Assembly (NCBI GenBank): GCA_011051745.1
Contig: DRKO01000066.1
Coordinates: 1 to 18,867 of the forward strand
DNA length: 18,867 bases
Source: Chloroflexota bacterium
Lineage (GTDB): Bacteria > Chloroflexota > Anaerolineae > Aggregatilineales > UBA3940
Reading direction: 5' to 3'
Positions within the stretch are counted from its first letter, which is position 1, and each line of letters opens with the position of its first letter. The notes beneath the pieces were generated by a model. That model was given only the letters and a program-made list of their open reading frames with translations. It had not been told where the DNA came from and did not search any database. The translations under genes were made by a program, and so were the position numbers. Positions 1 to 7,151 of the stretch are shown here, piece after piece.

Positions 1-462
1 CAGATCGATCGTCAGTTCCACGTCCGGCACTTCCTCGATCAGGTCGAGCAGGTCGGCGTGAGTCTCCCTGTCTACCGCGACCGGCAGCAGTCCGTTCTTC
101 AGCGCGTTGTTGCGGAAAATATCCGCGAATGAGGTCGAGATAACGGCCCGGATTCCCCATGCGACCAGCGCCCAGGGCGCGTGCTCGCGCGAGGAGCCAC
201 AGCCGAAGTTGTCACCGGCCAGCAGAATCCGGGCCCCTTGATAGCGCGGGTCGTTCAACGGGAAATCCGCCTTCGGGGTGGCATTCTCCGCCGCCTCGAT
301 GGTCGGGACTGTGCCCTCGTATCGCCAGTCACAGAACAGCACCTTCCCCAGCCCGGCCTTGTCCGTGACCTTGAGAAAGCGGGCCGGGATGATCTGATCG
401 GTATCCACGTTGTCCACCGGAAGCGGGATAACCCGTGATTGAATCCTCCTGAATTGTGCCAT
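1..462 (-). CDS. leuD: 3-isopropylmalate dehydratase small subunit LeuD (3' end outside window)
   Basis: This encodes the small (swivel-domain) subunit of isopropylmalate isomerase, which works with LeuC to convert 2-isopropylmalate to 3-isopropylmalate in cytoplasmic leucine synthesis. 154 codons are visible. The family is usually about 200 residues, so roughly the last quarter lies beyond the left edge. Diagnostic segments are DNVDTDQIIPARFL near residues 17-30 and the substrate-binding DNFGCGSSREHAPWAL at about 84-99, followed by SFADIFRNNALKNGLLP. The ATG at 462 is preceded by AGGAG at an 8-9 base spacing. It is the last gene of the ilv-leu operon in view and is separated from leuC by 89 bases that contain two hairpins, one of them terminator-like. 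Identification is firm from the motifs. Confidence 0.96.
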   Translation of the reverse strand, partial: MAQFRRIQSRVIPLPVDNVDTDQIIPARFLKVTDKAGLGKVLFCDWRYEGTVPTIEAAENATPKADFPLNDPRYQGARILLAGDNFGCGSSREHAPWALVAWGIRAVISTSFADIFRNNALKNGLLPVAVDRETHADLLDLIEEVPDVELTIDL

Positions 463-487
463 CTCATCTTCTCCTCGCTGTCCAGAT

Positions 488-527
488 AAAACAAAACCGG
501 GCGCGGAGAAGGACTCCGCAGGCCCGG
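488..527 (-). terminator. Intrinsic-terminator-like hairpin between leuC and leuD
   Basis: Read on the minus strand, CCGGGC and GCGGAG pair with CTCCGC and GCCCGG around a 5-base loop (TCCTT), with only a 2-base bulge (520-521). The stem is followed directly by TTTTGTTTT (488-496). A stem of about 12 bp plus a U-rich tail is the classical Rho-independent signature. It sits inside the operon, 26 bases before the leuD start codon, so it should lower or regulate leuD expression rather than end the operon. The structure is read directly; the functional role is inferred. Confidence 0.75.
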
Positions 528-530
528 GCC

Positions 531-552
531 GGGGGCGAGGACGCTCGCCCCC
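531..552 (-). other. Perfect 9-bp hairpin at the leuC stop codon
   Basis: On the minus strand GGGGGCGAG pairs perfectly with CTCGCCCCC around a 4-base loop. The first G of the stem is the last base of the leuC TAG stop. It stands immediately upstream of the terminator-like hairpin at 488-527, so the leuC-leuD gap is almost entirely stem-loop. It has no U-tract of its own. It could protect the upstream mRNA from 3' exonucleases or help the following terminator fold. Confidence 0.6.
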
Positions 553-2015
553 TAGGTAATGGTGATGGTGTCCTGCATAAGCGTTCGAACATCGGTGATC
601 TGGCCGGTGACCGCCGCCGCAGCAGCCGTGAGCGGGGAGGCGAGGAACGTCCGGCCTCCCTTGCCCTGGCGGCCTTCAAAGTTGCGGTTGCTCGTGCTGA
701 CGGCGTACTGGCCCGGCTCGAGCTGGTCGCCGTTCATCGCGATGCACATCGAGCAGCCCGGCTCGCGCCATTCGGCCCCCGCCTCTTTGAACACCCGGTC
801 GAGGCCCTCGGCTTCGGCCTGCCGCTTGACGCCCTGCGATCCGGGCACGATCAGCACCCGCACCCCTTCGGCCACCCTGCGCCCTTTCATCACACTGGCC
901 GCCAGGCGCAGGTCGGAGATGCGCGAGTTGGTGCACGAGCCGATGAAGACCACATCCACCCTGTGGCCGAGCAGTCGCTCGCCGGGGCGCAGCCCCATAT
1001 ACGCCAGCGCCTTCTCAAGCGTCGAACGCTGCACCGGATCGTCCACGCTGGCCGGATCGGGGATGTGATCAGTGATCGGCATCCCCATGCCGGGGTTGGT
1101 TCCGTAGGTGATCATCGGCTCCAGCCCGGAGGCGTCAAGCGTCACCGACTTATCGAACTGTGCGCCCTCGTCCGTCGGCAACCGCCGCCAGCGTTCGAGC
1201 GCCTGTTCCCAGGCCGCCCCTTTCGGCGCGAACTCCCGCCCGGCCACGTACTCGAACGTCGTCTCGTCCGGGGCAACCATCCCGGCCCGCGCTCCGCCCT
1301 CGATGGACATATTGCAGATCGTCATGCGCTCTTCCATCGAGAGGGCGCGGATCGCCTCGCCCCGATACTCGAATACGTGGCCGGTTCCACCGCCGATCCC
1401 GATCTTCGCGATCAGCGCCAGAATGATATCCTTGGCCGAGACGCCCGGCCTGAGGCGACCTTCCACCCGCACTTCATAGGTTCTGGGCCTGTGCTGGAGC
1501 AGGCACTGGGTTGCCAGCACGTGCTCAACCTCGCTGGTTCCGATTCCGAACGCCAGCGCTCCAAACGCGCCATGTGTCGAGGTGTGGCTGTCCCCGCAGA
1601 CGATCGTCATGCCGGGCTGGGTCAGGCCCAGCTCCGGCCCGATGACGTGGACGATCCCCTGCTGCTCCGAGCCGAACTCGTACAGCCGGATGCCGAACTC
1701 GCGGCAGTTCTCGGCCAGCACCTGAAGCTGGCGGGCAGCCAGTCGGTCCGCGAGCGGGGCGCTGAGCGGCAGGGTCGGCGTGGAGTGATCCATCGTCGCG
1801 ATGGTCTTATCCGGGCGACGGACTCTCAGCCCGCGTGCCCGCAGACCGGCGAAGGCCTGCGGCGAGGTGACCTCATGTACCAGATGCAGGTCAATGTAGA
1901 GCACGGCGGGCGCGTCCGGCTCCTGCACGACGACGTGGTCATCCCACACTTTCTCAAACAGGGTGCGGGGGCGGCCATTCCCCCCTGCTGCCGGTGATGA
2001 TGTCGGTGACGCCAT
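552..2015 (-). CDS. leuC: 3-isopropylmalate dehydratase large subunit LeuC
   Basis: This is the catalytic, iron-sulfur subunit of isopropylmalate isomerase (aconitase superfamily), partner of LeuD. The 487-residue product starts with about 15 low-complexity residues (SPTSSPAAGG) before the conserved RTLFEKVWDDHVV, so it is slightly longer than the usual ~470. Family segments visible are HEVTSPQAFAGLR (47-59), GDSHTSTHGAFGALAFGIGTSEVEH (141-165) and the three cluster ligands: Cys361 in GSCTNSR, and Cys421 and Cys424 in GCSMCIAMN. The ATG at 2015 has a GGGAGGGAG purine run about 11 bases upstream. It begins 26 bases after the leuA stop. Its stop codon is embedded in the base of a hairpin (531-552). 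A long antisense ORF over this gene is a codon-bias shadow. Confidence 0.97.
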   Translation of the reverse strand: MASPTSSPAAGGNGRPRTLFEKVWDDHVVVQEPDAPAVLYIDLHLVHEVTSPQAFAGLRARGLRVRRPDKTIATMDHSTPTLPLSAPLADRLAARQLQVLAENCREFGIRLYEFGSEQQGIVHVIGPELGLTQPGMTIVCGDSHTSTHGAFGALAFGIGTSEVEHVLATQCLLQHRPRTYEVRVEGRLRPGVSAKDIILALIAKIGIGGGTGHVFEYRGEAIRALSMEERMTICNMSIEGGARAGMVAPDETTFEYVAGREFAPKGAAWEQALERWRRLPTDEGAQFDKSVTLDASGLEPMITYGTNPGMGMPITDHIPDPASVDDPVQRSTLEKALAYMGLRPGERLLGHRVDVVFIGSCTNSRISDLRLAASVMKGRRVAEGVRVLIVPGSQGVKRQAEAEGLDRVFKEAGAEWREPGCSMCIAMNGDQLEPGQYAVSTSNRNFEGRQGKGGRTFLASPLTAAAAAVTGQITDVRTLMQDTITIT

Positions 2016-2041
2016 GATGCGGGTTTCTCCCTCCCTCTCTG

Positions 2042-3709
2042 TTAGCCGGTCGTCGCCTGACGCTCACCGGAGGCGATCTCTGCCGGTTCCTCCGGCTCGC
2101 CGCCGTGATAGCCGTAGGCGACCAGCATCTTATTCAGAGCCGCCAGATACGCCTTGGCGCTGGCAACGATGATATCGGTATCCGCGCCGTGCCCGCCGAA
2201 CGTGCGGCTGACTGCCGCTTCGCTCTGGGGGTTCACAACGTCATCCGCACGCCCGTTGGCGTAACGAACCCGCACCGTGACCTCGCCCAGCGCGTCAATG
2301 CCCTCTGTGACGGCGTTAACGGCGAACTCCAGCAGTTCAACCGGTATCCCGATGATCTGATCAATCGCCGTGTAAGCGGCATGTACCGGCCCCGTCCCGA
2401 CGGCGGCCTGAATGTGGGTCTCTCCGTTTGGCCCCCGCAGCCGCACGGTGGCGGTCGGCATGCCCATCGTCCCGCAGGCCACCTGTAGCCCGTCCAGCGA
2501 GAAGACCTCGCGCGGCTGGTAGATTTCGTCCGCCATCAGCGCTTCGAGGTCGGCGTCGGTGATCGTCTTTTTCTTGTCGGCCAGCCGCTTGAAGCGATCA
2601 AAAACCCTGACAAGGTCTTCATCGCTCAGGTCGTAGCCCAGTTCGGCCAGTCGGGCACGCAGCGCGTGGCGTCCGGAGTGCTTGCCCAGCACCAGACGGG
2701 TGCGGGTCACGCCGACCATCTCCGGGCGCATGATCTCGTAGGTCTCATGGTGCTTGAGCATCCCATCCTGATGGATACCGGCCTCATGGGCGAAGGCATT
2801 CGCCCCGACGATGGCCTTGTTCGGCTGGACGGGGATACCCGTGTAGTTGCTCACCATCCGGCTGACGCGCATGATCTGGGTTGTGTCTATGCCGGTCGTC
2901 AGGCCGAAGACCGGGTAGCGGGTCTTCAGGGCCATCACGATCTCCTCAAGCGAGGTGTTCCCCGCCCGCTCACCGATGCCGTTGATCGTCACCTCGGCCT
3001 GTCGCGCTCCGGCCATGATTCCGGCCAGCGTGTTGGCCGTCGCCAGCCCCAGATCGTCATGGCAGTGTACCGAGACGATCACATCCTCAACGCCCGGCGT
3101 GTTCTCGATGATCCCCGCGATCAGCGCCCCGAACTCATCGGGTGTGGTGTAGCCCACCGTGTCGGGGATGTTGAGGGTCGTGGCGCCCGCCTTGATCGCC
3201 TCCCCCAGCACAACGTAGAGGAACTCCGGATCACTGCGTCCGGCATCCTCCGGGCTGAACTCCACATCGTCGCACAGGCTGCGGGCGTAAGAGACCATCT
3301 CGATCACCCGCTCTACCACCTCCTCCGGGTCCATACGAAGCTTGTGCTTCATGTGAATCTCGGAGGTGGCGATAAAGGTGTGAATCCGGGGGCGGGCAGC
3401 GCTCTTGACGGCGTTCCAGGCCGCCTCGATGTCGCCTCTGGTAGCGCGGGCCAGCCCGCAGATGATCGGCGGCTCGCGCCCTTCCTCCCTGAGATTCCCG
3501 ACTTCCTGGGCGATGCGGCGCACGGCCTCAAAGTCATCGGGGGAGGCCGCCGGGAACCCGGCCTCGATCACATCCACTCCCAGCCGGGCGAGTGCCCGCG
3601 CGACTTCCAGCTTTTCAGCCGAGGTCATCGTCGCTCCCGGCGACTGCTCCCCGTCCCTCAGCGTTGTGTCGAAAATTCGCACATAGTTTTTGTCAACAGC
3701 AGCAGGCAT
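2042..3709 (-). CDS. leuA: 2-isopropylmalate synthase LeuA
   Basis: This catalyses the first committed step of leucine synthesis, condensing 2-ketoisovalerate with acetyl-CoA. The chosen start is the second of two in-frame ATGs: AAGGAG directly abuts the first (3718) but lies 9 bases before the second (3709), giving 555 residues. Counted from 3718, the DRE-TIM metallolyase barrel shows FDTTLRDGEQSPG (16-28, metal ligand Asp17), HCHDDLGLATAN (218-229, His218 and His220) and GIGERAGN (247-254, Asn254). A helical linker with the catalytic-site AFAHEAGIHQDG follows. Residues about 400-535 form the C-terminal LeuA allosteric domain, so leucine feedback inhibition is expected from family knowledge. 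The gene lies between ilvC (21-30 bases upstream) and leuC (26 bases downstream). Confidence 0.97.
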   Translation of the reverse strand: MPAAVDKNYVRIFDTTLRDGEQSPGATMTSAEKLEVARALARLGVDVIEAGFPAASPDDFEAVRRIAQEVGNLREEGREPPIICGLARATRGDIEAAWNAVKSAARPRIHTFIATSEIHMKHKLRMDPEEVVERVIEMVSYARSLCDDVEFSPEDAGRSDPEFLYVVLGEAIKAGATTLNIPDTVGYTTPDEFGALIAGIIENTPGVEDVIVSVHCHDDLGLATANTLAGIMAGARQAEVTINGIGERAGNTSLEEIVMALKTRYPVFGLTTGIDTTQIMRVSRMVSNYTGIPVQPNKAIVGANAFAHEAGIHQDGMLKHHETYEIMRPEMVGVTRTRLVLGKHSGRHALRARLAELGYDLSDEDLVRVFDRFKRLADKKKTITDADLEALMADEIYQPREVFSLDGLQVACGTMGMPTATVRLRGPNGETHIQAAVGTGPVHAAYTAIDQIIGIPVELLEFAVNAVTEGIDALGEVTVRVRYANGRADDVVNPQSEAAVSRTFGGHGADTDIIVASAKAYLAALNKMLVAYGYHGGEPEEPAEIASGERQATTG

Positions 3710-3739
3710 CGCTCGCATCTCCTTCTCCGGCCTCGGCCC

Positions 3740-4762
3740 TCACTCTTCTTCTTCTCCCGGCTTGATGGTGACCGGATCGAGGAAAGGCATCATCTGGCGC
3801 AGTTCGGCTCCCACTTTCTCGATCAGGTGCTCCTGCTCACGCTTGCGCATCTCGTTGAACCAGGGGCGGCCCTTCTCGTTCTCCTCGATCCAGCGCCGGG
3901 CATACGTCCCATCCTGAATGTCCTCCAGGAGCTTCTGCATCTCTCCCAGCGTTTCCTCGGTGATGATGCGCGATCCGGCGGTGTAGTCGCCGTGCTCCGC
4001 CGTGTCGCTGACGGAGTAGCGCATGTAGTTCAGGCCTCCCCGATACATCAGGTCCACGATCAGCTTGAGCTCGTGCAGGCATTCGAAGTAAGCGATCTCC
4101 GGCTGGTAACCGGCCTTGACGAGCGTCTCAAATCCGGCCTTGACCAGCGCCGAGACGCCCCCGCACAGCACGGCCTGCTCGCCGAAGAGGTCGGTTTCCG
4201 TCTCCTCGGCGAAGGTGGTCAGCAGCACGCCCGCCCGTGCGCACCCCAGCGCGCTGGCATAGGAGAGGGCCTGCGCCTCTGCCTGCCCGCTGGCGTCCTG
4301 ATGGACCGCCAGCAGCGCGGGTACGCCGCCTCCCTCGACATACGTCTCACGGACGCGGTGTCCCGGCCCTTTGGGCGCGATCATGCTGACATCCACGTTC
4401 TCCGGCGGCTTGATCGTCCCGTACCGGATGTTGAATCCGTGCGCGAACATCAGCGTTTTACCCTCCGTGAGGTGCGGGGCGATGTGTTCCGCATAGACGG
4501 CGGGCGCGGCTGTGTCCGGCACAAGCATCATGATCACGTCGGCCCACCGGGCCGCCTCGGCCACGGGGAGCACCGTCAGCCCCTCGGCTTCGGCCTTCGC
4601 CCGGCTCTTGCTGCCCTCTCGCAGCCCAACGCGCACCTCCACCCCGCTATCGCGCAGGTTCAGCGCATGGGCATGTCCCTGTGACCCGTATCCGATGATG
4701 GCGACCTTCTTCGCACGGATCAGGGAAAGGTCGGCGTCCTTGTCATAGTAGATAGTTGCCAT
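3740..4762 (-). CDS. ilvC: Ketol-acid reductoisomerase IlvC (class I, short form)
   Basis: This converts 2-acetolactate and 2-aceto-2-hydroxybutyrate to dihydroxyacids using Mg2+ and NAD(P)H, the second common step of Val/Ile (and Leu) synthesis. The 340 residues match the short class I form. The Rossmann motif GYGSQGHAHALNLRDSG (24-40) is followed by GLREGSKS (46-53), whose Arg and Ser residues suggest NADPH preference. Catalytic residues are in place: His108 in AHGFNIRYG, Asp191 and Glu195 in TDLFGEQ, Glu227 and Glu231 in YFECLHELK, and Ser252. A GGAGAGG motif lies about 12 bases before the ATG. It begins 24 bases after ilvN. The tail ends in four glutamates. Confidence 0.98.
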   Translation of the reverse strand: MATIYYDKDADLSLIRAKKVAIIGYGSQGHAHALNLRDSGVEVRVGLREGSKSRAKAEAEGLTVLPVAEAARWADVIMMLVPDTAAPAVYAEHIAPHLTEGKTLMFAHGFNIRYGTIKPPENVDVSMIAPKGPGHRVRETYVEGGGVPALLAVHQDASGQAEAQALSYASALGCARAGVLLTTFAEETETDLFGEQAVLCGGVSALVKAGFETLVKAGYQPEIAYFECLHELKLIVDLMYRGGLNYMRYSVSDTAEHGDYTAGSRIITEETLGEMQKLLEDIQDGTYARRWIEENEKGRPWFNEMRKREQEHLIEKVGAELRQMMPFLDPVTIKPGEEEE

Positions 4763-4786
4763 TGTCTGATTGATCCTCTCCGGGGG

Positions 4787-5347
4787 TTACCTGGCGACGG
4801 CCTCTTCAGGCACGCGGGCCGAAACAAACTCCGGGCTGATGGCGGGCGCATCCGGCCCCCGTCCCATCGCCACGATACCGGTTCGTACCATCTCGATGAT
4901 CCCGTAGGGGCGCAGCACATCTATCAGGCTCTCGACCTTGCTCTCCGTCCCCGTCACTTCCACGATCACCGAGTCGTTGTTGAAGTCCACCACCCGCGCA
5001 CGGAATACATCCGCGATCTGGAGCACCTGTGCCCGTGTGTCGCTGCCGACCCGAACCTTCACCAGCGCCAGGTCGCGGACAACGGTCGGCTCATGGGTGA
5101 CGTTCTCAACGCGCAGCACGTTGACCAGTTTATAGAGGTTGGCCTCGATGCGTCGGGCGGTCATGTCATCCGCGTTCACCACGATCGTCATCCGGGAAAC
5201 CCCCGGCCTCTCCGTATGCCCGACGGTCAACGACTCGATATTGAAGGCCCGTCGCCGGAAGAGCGAGGCCACCCGGTTCAGAACGCCGGGCTTGTCCTCA
5301 ACATAGACCACAAAGGTTTGCTTCTCATTGACGTTCTTCTCTGCCAT
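4787..5347 (-). CDS. ilvN: Acetolactate synthase small (regulatory) subunit IlvN/IlvH
   Basis: This is the regulatory subunit of acetohydroxyacid synthase; it activates IlvB and confers valine feedback sensitivity in characterised enzymes. Of 186 residues, about 11-85 form an ACT domain (FVVYVEDKPGVLNRVASLF, then IESLTVGHTERPGVSRMTIVV), and the rest is the conserved C-terminal ALS small-subunit domain (LVKVRV..., IDVLRPYGIIEMVRTGIVAMGRG). The length is slightly above the typical 160-175 because of short N- and C-terminal extensions. GAGGAG lies 9 bases before the ATG. It follows ilvB after a 66-base gap that holds a strong hairpin (5367-5402) and precedes ilvC by 24 bases. Confidence 0.97.
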   Translation of the reverse strand: MAEKNVNEKQTFVVYVEDKPGVLNRVASLFRRRAFNIESLTVGHTERPGVSRMTIVVNADDMTARRIEANLYKLVNVLRVENVTHEPTVVRDLALVKVRVGSDTRAQVLQIADVFRARVVDFNNDSVIVEVTGTESKVESLIDVLRPYGIIEMVRTGIVAMGRGPDAPAISPEFVSARVPEEAVAR

Positions 5348-5366
5348 TGCTTATTTCTCCTCAGGG

Positions 5367-5402
5367 CGGGAATAGGAGCAGGTGGCACGCTGCCCCTTCC
5401 CG
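5367..5402 (-). other. Imperfect 13-bp hairpin between ilvB and ilvN
   Basis: On the minus strand CGGGAA then GGGGCAG pair with CTGCTCC then TTCCCG, with one G-U wobble and a 2-base TA bulge, around an 8-base loop. The hairpin fills more than half of the 66-base ilvB-ilvN gap and ends 19 bases before the ilvN start codon, just upstream of its SD. There is no U-run, so it is not a terminator. It could be an mRNA processing or stability element, or a modulator of ilvN translation. Confidence 0.5.
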
Positions 5403-5413
5403 GTTCTGTACAC

Positions 5414-7126
5414 TCAGGCGGGATCGTCTGCCGTGCCGGCCCGCGGTTGCGGTCGGCGGATCATGGCGTGGAGGTCGGCCCCCGCCGGAACCATTGGATA
5501 CACTGCATCTTCCCGTTCGACCTGGAACTCGATCAGCACCGTTCCTTCCGTCTCCTGAGCCTGCCGCACGACCTTCTCGATCTCGCCCCGGCTGGTGCAG
5601 CGCAGACCGGTCAGGCCGTGCGCCTCCGCCAGCTTGATGAAGTCGGGGTTGTGCATCGGGGTGGCCGCATAGCGACGCTTATAGAAGAACTCCTGCCACT
5701 GGCGCACCATCCCCAGGAAGTTGTTGTTGATCACGGCGATGTTGATTTTGATGCCCTCCTGAGCGCAGGTGGAGAGCTCGGAGGCCGTCATCTGGAAGCC
5801 GCCATCGCCCACGATGGCCCATACTTCCGCGTCAGGGCGTGCAAACTTGGCCCCGATGGCGGCGGGCAGCCCGAAGCCCATCGTGCCCAGCCCGCCCGAC
5901 GTGATCAGTGTGCGCGGCTTGTCGTGCCGGTAGTACTGCGCTTCCCACATCTGATGCTGTCCGACGTCGGTCACCACCAGCGCCTCGCCGTTGGTGTAGT
6001 GCCACAGGTCGTTGATCACATGGGCGGTGTAGAGATGTCCGCTGTCCGGGAGGCGCTGGATGTCGCGCACGGCGGAGTCACCCTTGAGTTCGTCAATGTA
6101 CTCCAGCCAGGCCTTCCGGTCGCCCGCTTCGACGGCGGGCAGGAGGGTCTCCAGAGTCTCCCGCAGGTCGCCGACGATGCCCACGTCCACGCGCACGTTC
6201 TTGTTGATCTCCGAGGGATCGATGTCTACGTGAATCTTGCGGGCATACGGAGCATAGGTCTTGAGGTTGCCCGTTACGCGGTCATCAAAGCGCATTCCGA
6301 AGGCCAGCAGCAGGTCGGCCTCCTGAATCGCGGTGTTGACCCATGCCTCCCCGTGCATGCCCATCATGCCCAGATTGAGGGGATGGCTGGCCGGGAAGCC
6401 CCCGATGCCGAGCAGCGTCACCGCAACGGGAATTTGCGTCTTCTCGACGAACTCTCTCAGCACGCTCATCGCGCCCGACATGATGACGCCGTGCCCGGCC
6501 AGAATGACGGGCCGCTCTGCCGCGTTGATCAACTCCACGGCCCGCTTGATCTCATCGGGCAGGACGCGCAGGTCTGGCCGGTAGCCGGGTAGCGAGACGG
6601 GCGTGTCGTCCCATTCCCAGTCAACCGTCCCCTGCTGTGCGTCCTTGGCGATGTCCACCAGCACGGGGCCGGGCCGCCCGGAGCGGGCGATATAGAACGC
6701 CTCGCGCAGCGTGGGGCCGATGTCCTCCGTCCGTGTGACGAGGTAGTTGTGCTTGGTGATCGGAAGCGTGATGCCTGTTACGTCTGTCTCCTGAAAGGCG
6801 TCGCTTCCGATTGCCCCGCTCGCAACCTGCCCCGTGATGCACACAATGGGGGACGAGTCCATCATCGCCGTTGCGATTCCGGTCACCAGGTTAGTTGCGC
6901 CGGGGCCGGAAGTCGCCATCGCCACGCCCACTTTTCCAGAGGCGCGGGCGTACCCGTCGGCCGCGTGGGCCGCGCCCTGCTCGTGCCGTGTGAGCACGTG
7001 CCGGACCGGATAATCCAGCATGGCGTCATAGGTCGGGAGGATCGCCCCGCCGGGGTAGCCGAATACGATCTCCACACCCTCGCGGGTCAACACCTCCCAG
7101 ATAATCTGTGCGCCGGTTCGTTTCAT
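5414..7126 (-). CDS. ilvB: Acetolactate synthase large (catalytic) subunit IlvB
   Basis: This is the thiamine-diphosphate-dependent acetohydroxyacid synthase, which condenses pyruvate with pyruvate or 2-ketobutyrate as the entry step of Val/Ile synthesis. The 570 residues are full length. The N-terminal PYR domain has FGYPGGAILPTYD (22-34) and the catalytic glutamate Glu49 in RHEQGAAHAADGYA. The central domain contains MRFDDRVTGN (278-287, FAD-site region). The C-terminal PP domain carries the ThDP/Mg motif GDGGFQM (440-446) through NNN (467-469). An AGGAGG SD lies 6 bases before the ATG. It starts 25 bases after ilvD and pairs functionally with ilvN downstream. Confidence 0.98.
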   Translation of the reverse strand: MKRTGAQIIWEVLTREGVEIVFGYPGGAILPTYDAMLDYPVRHVLTRHEQGAAHAADGYARASGKVGVAMATSGPGATNLVTGIATAMMDSSPIVCITGQVASGAIGSDAFQETDVTGITLPITKHNYLVTRTEDIGPTLREAFYIARSGRPGPVLVDIAKDAQQGTVDWEWDDTPVSLPGYRPDLRVLPDEIKRAVELINAAERPVILAGHGVIMSGAMSVLREFVEKTQIPVAVTLLGIGGFPASHPLNLGMMGMHGEAWVNTAIQEADLLLAFGMRFDDRVTGNLKTYAPYARKIHVDIDPSEINKNVRVDVGIVGDLRETLETLLPAVEAGDRKAWLEYIDELKGDSAVRDIQRLPDSGHLYTAHVINDLWHYTNGEALVVTDVGQHQMWEAQYYRHDKPRTLITSGGLGTMGFGLPAAIGAKFARPDAEVWAIVGDGGFQMTASELSTCAQEGIKINIAVINNNFLGMVRQWQEFFYKRRYAATPMHNPDFIKLAEAHGLTGLRCTSRGEIEKVVRQAQETEGTVLIEFQVEREDAVYPMVPAGADLHAMIRRPQPRAGTADDPA

Positions 7127-7151
7127 TTCTCTCCTCCTTAAAAGTAATCTG

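Noticed and set aside
456..1997. 513-codon ORF on the plus strand opposite leuC
   Set aside because: Antisense to a gene with intact cluster and active-site motifs; the product is His/Arg-rich with no recognisable domain, a typical shadow of GC-rich codon bias.
2666..4684. 672-codon ORF on the plus strand opposite leuA and ilvC
   Set aside because: It spans two real genes and their spacer in antisense and has no family features; explained by codon bias.
5093..6592. 499-codon ORF on the plus strand opposite ilvN and ilvB
   Set aside because: Antisense across two genes with confirmed motifs, low-complexity composition and no SD support.
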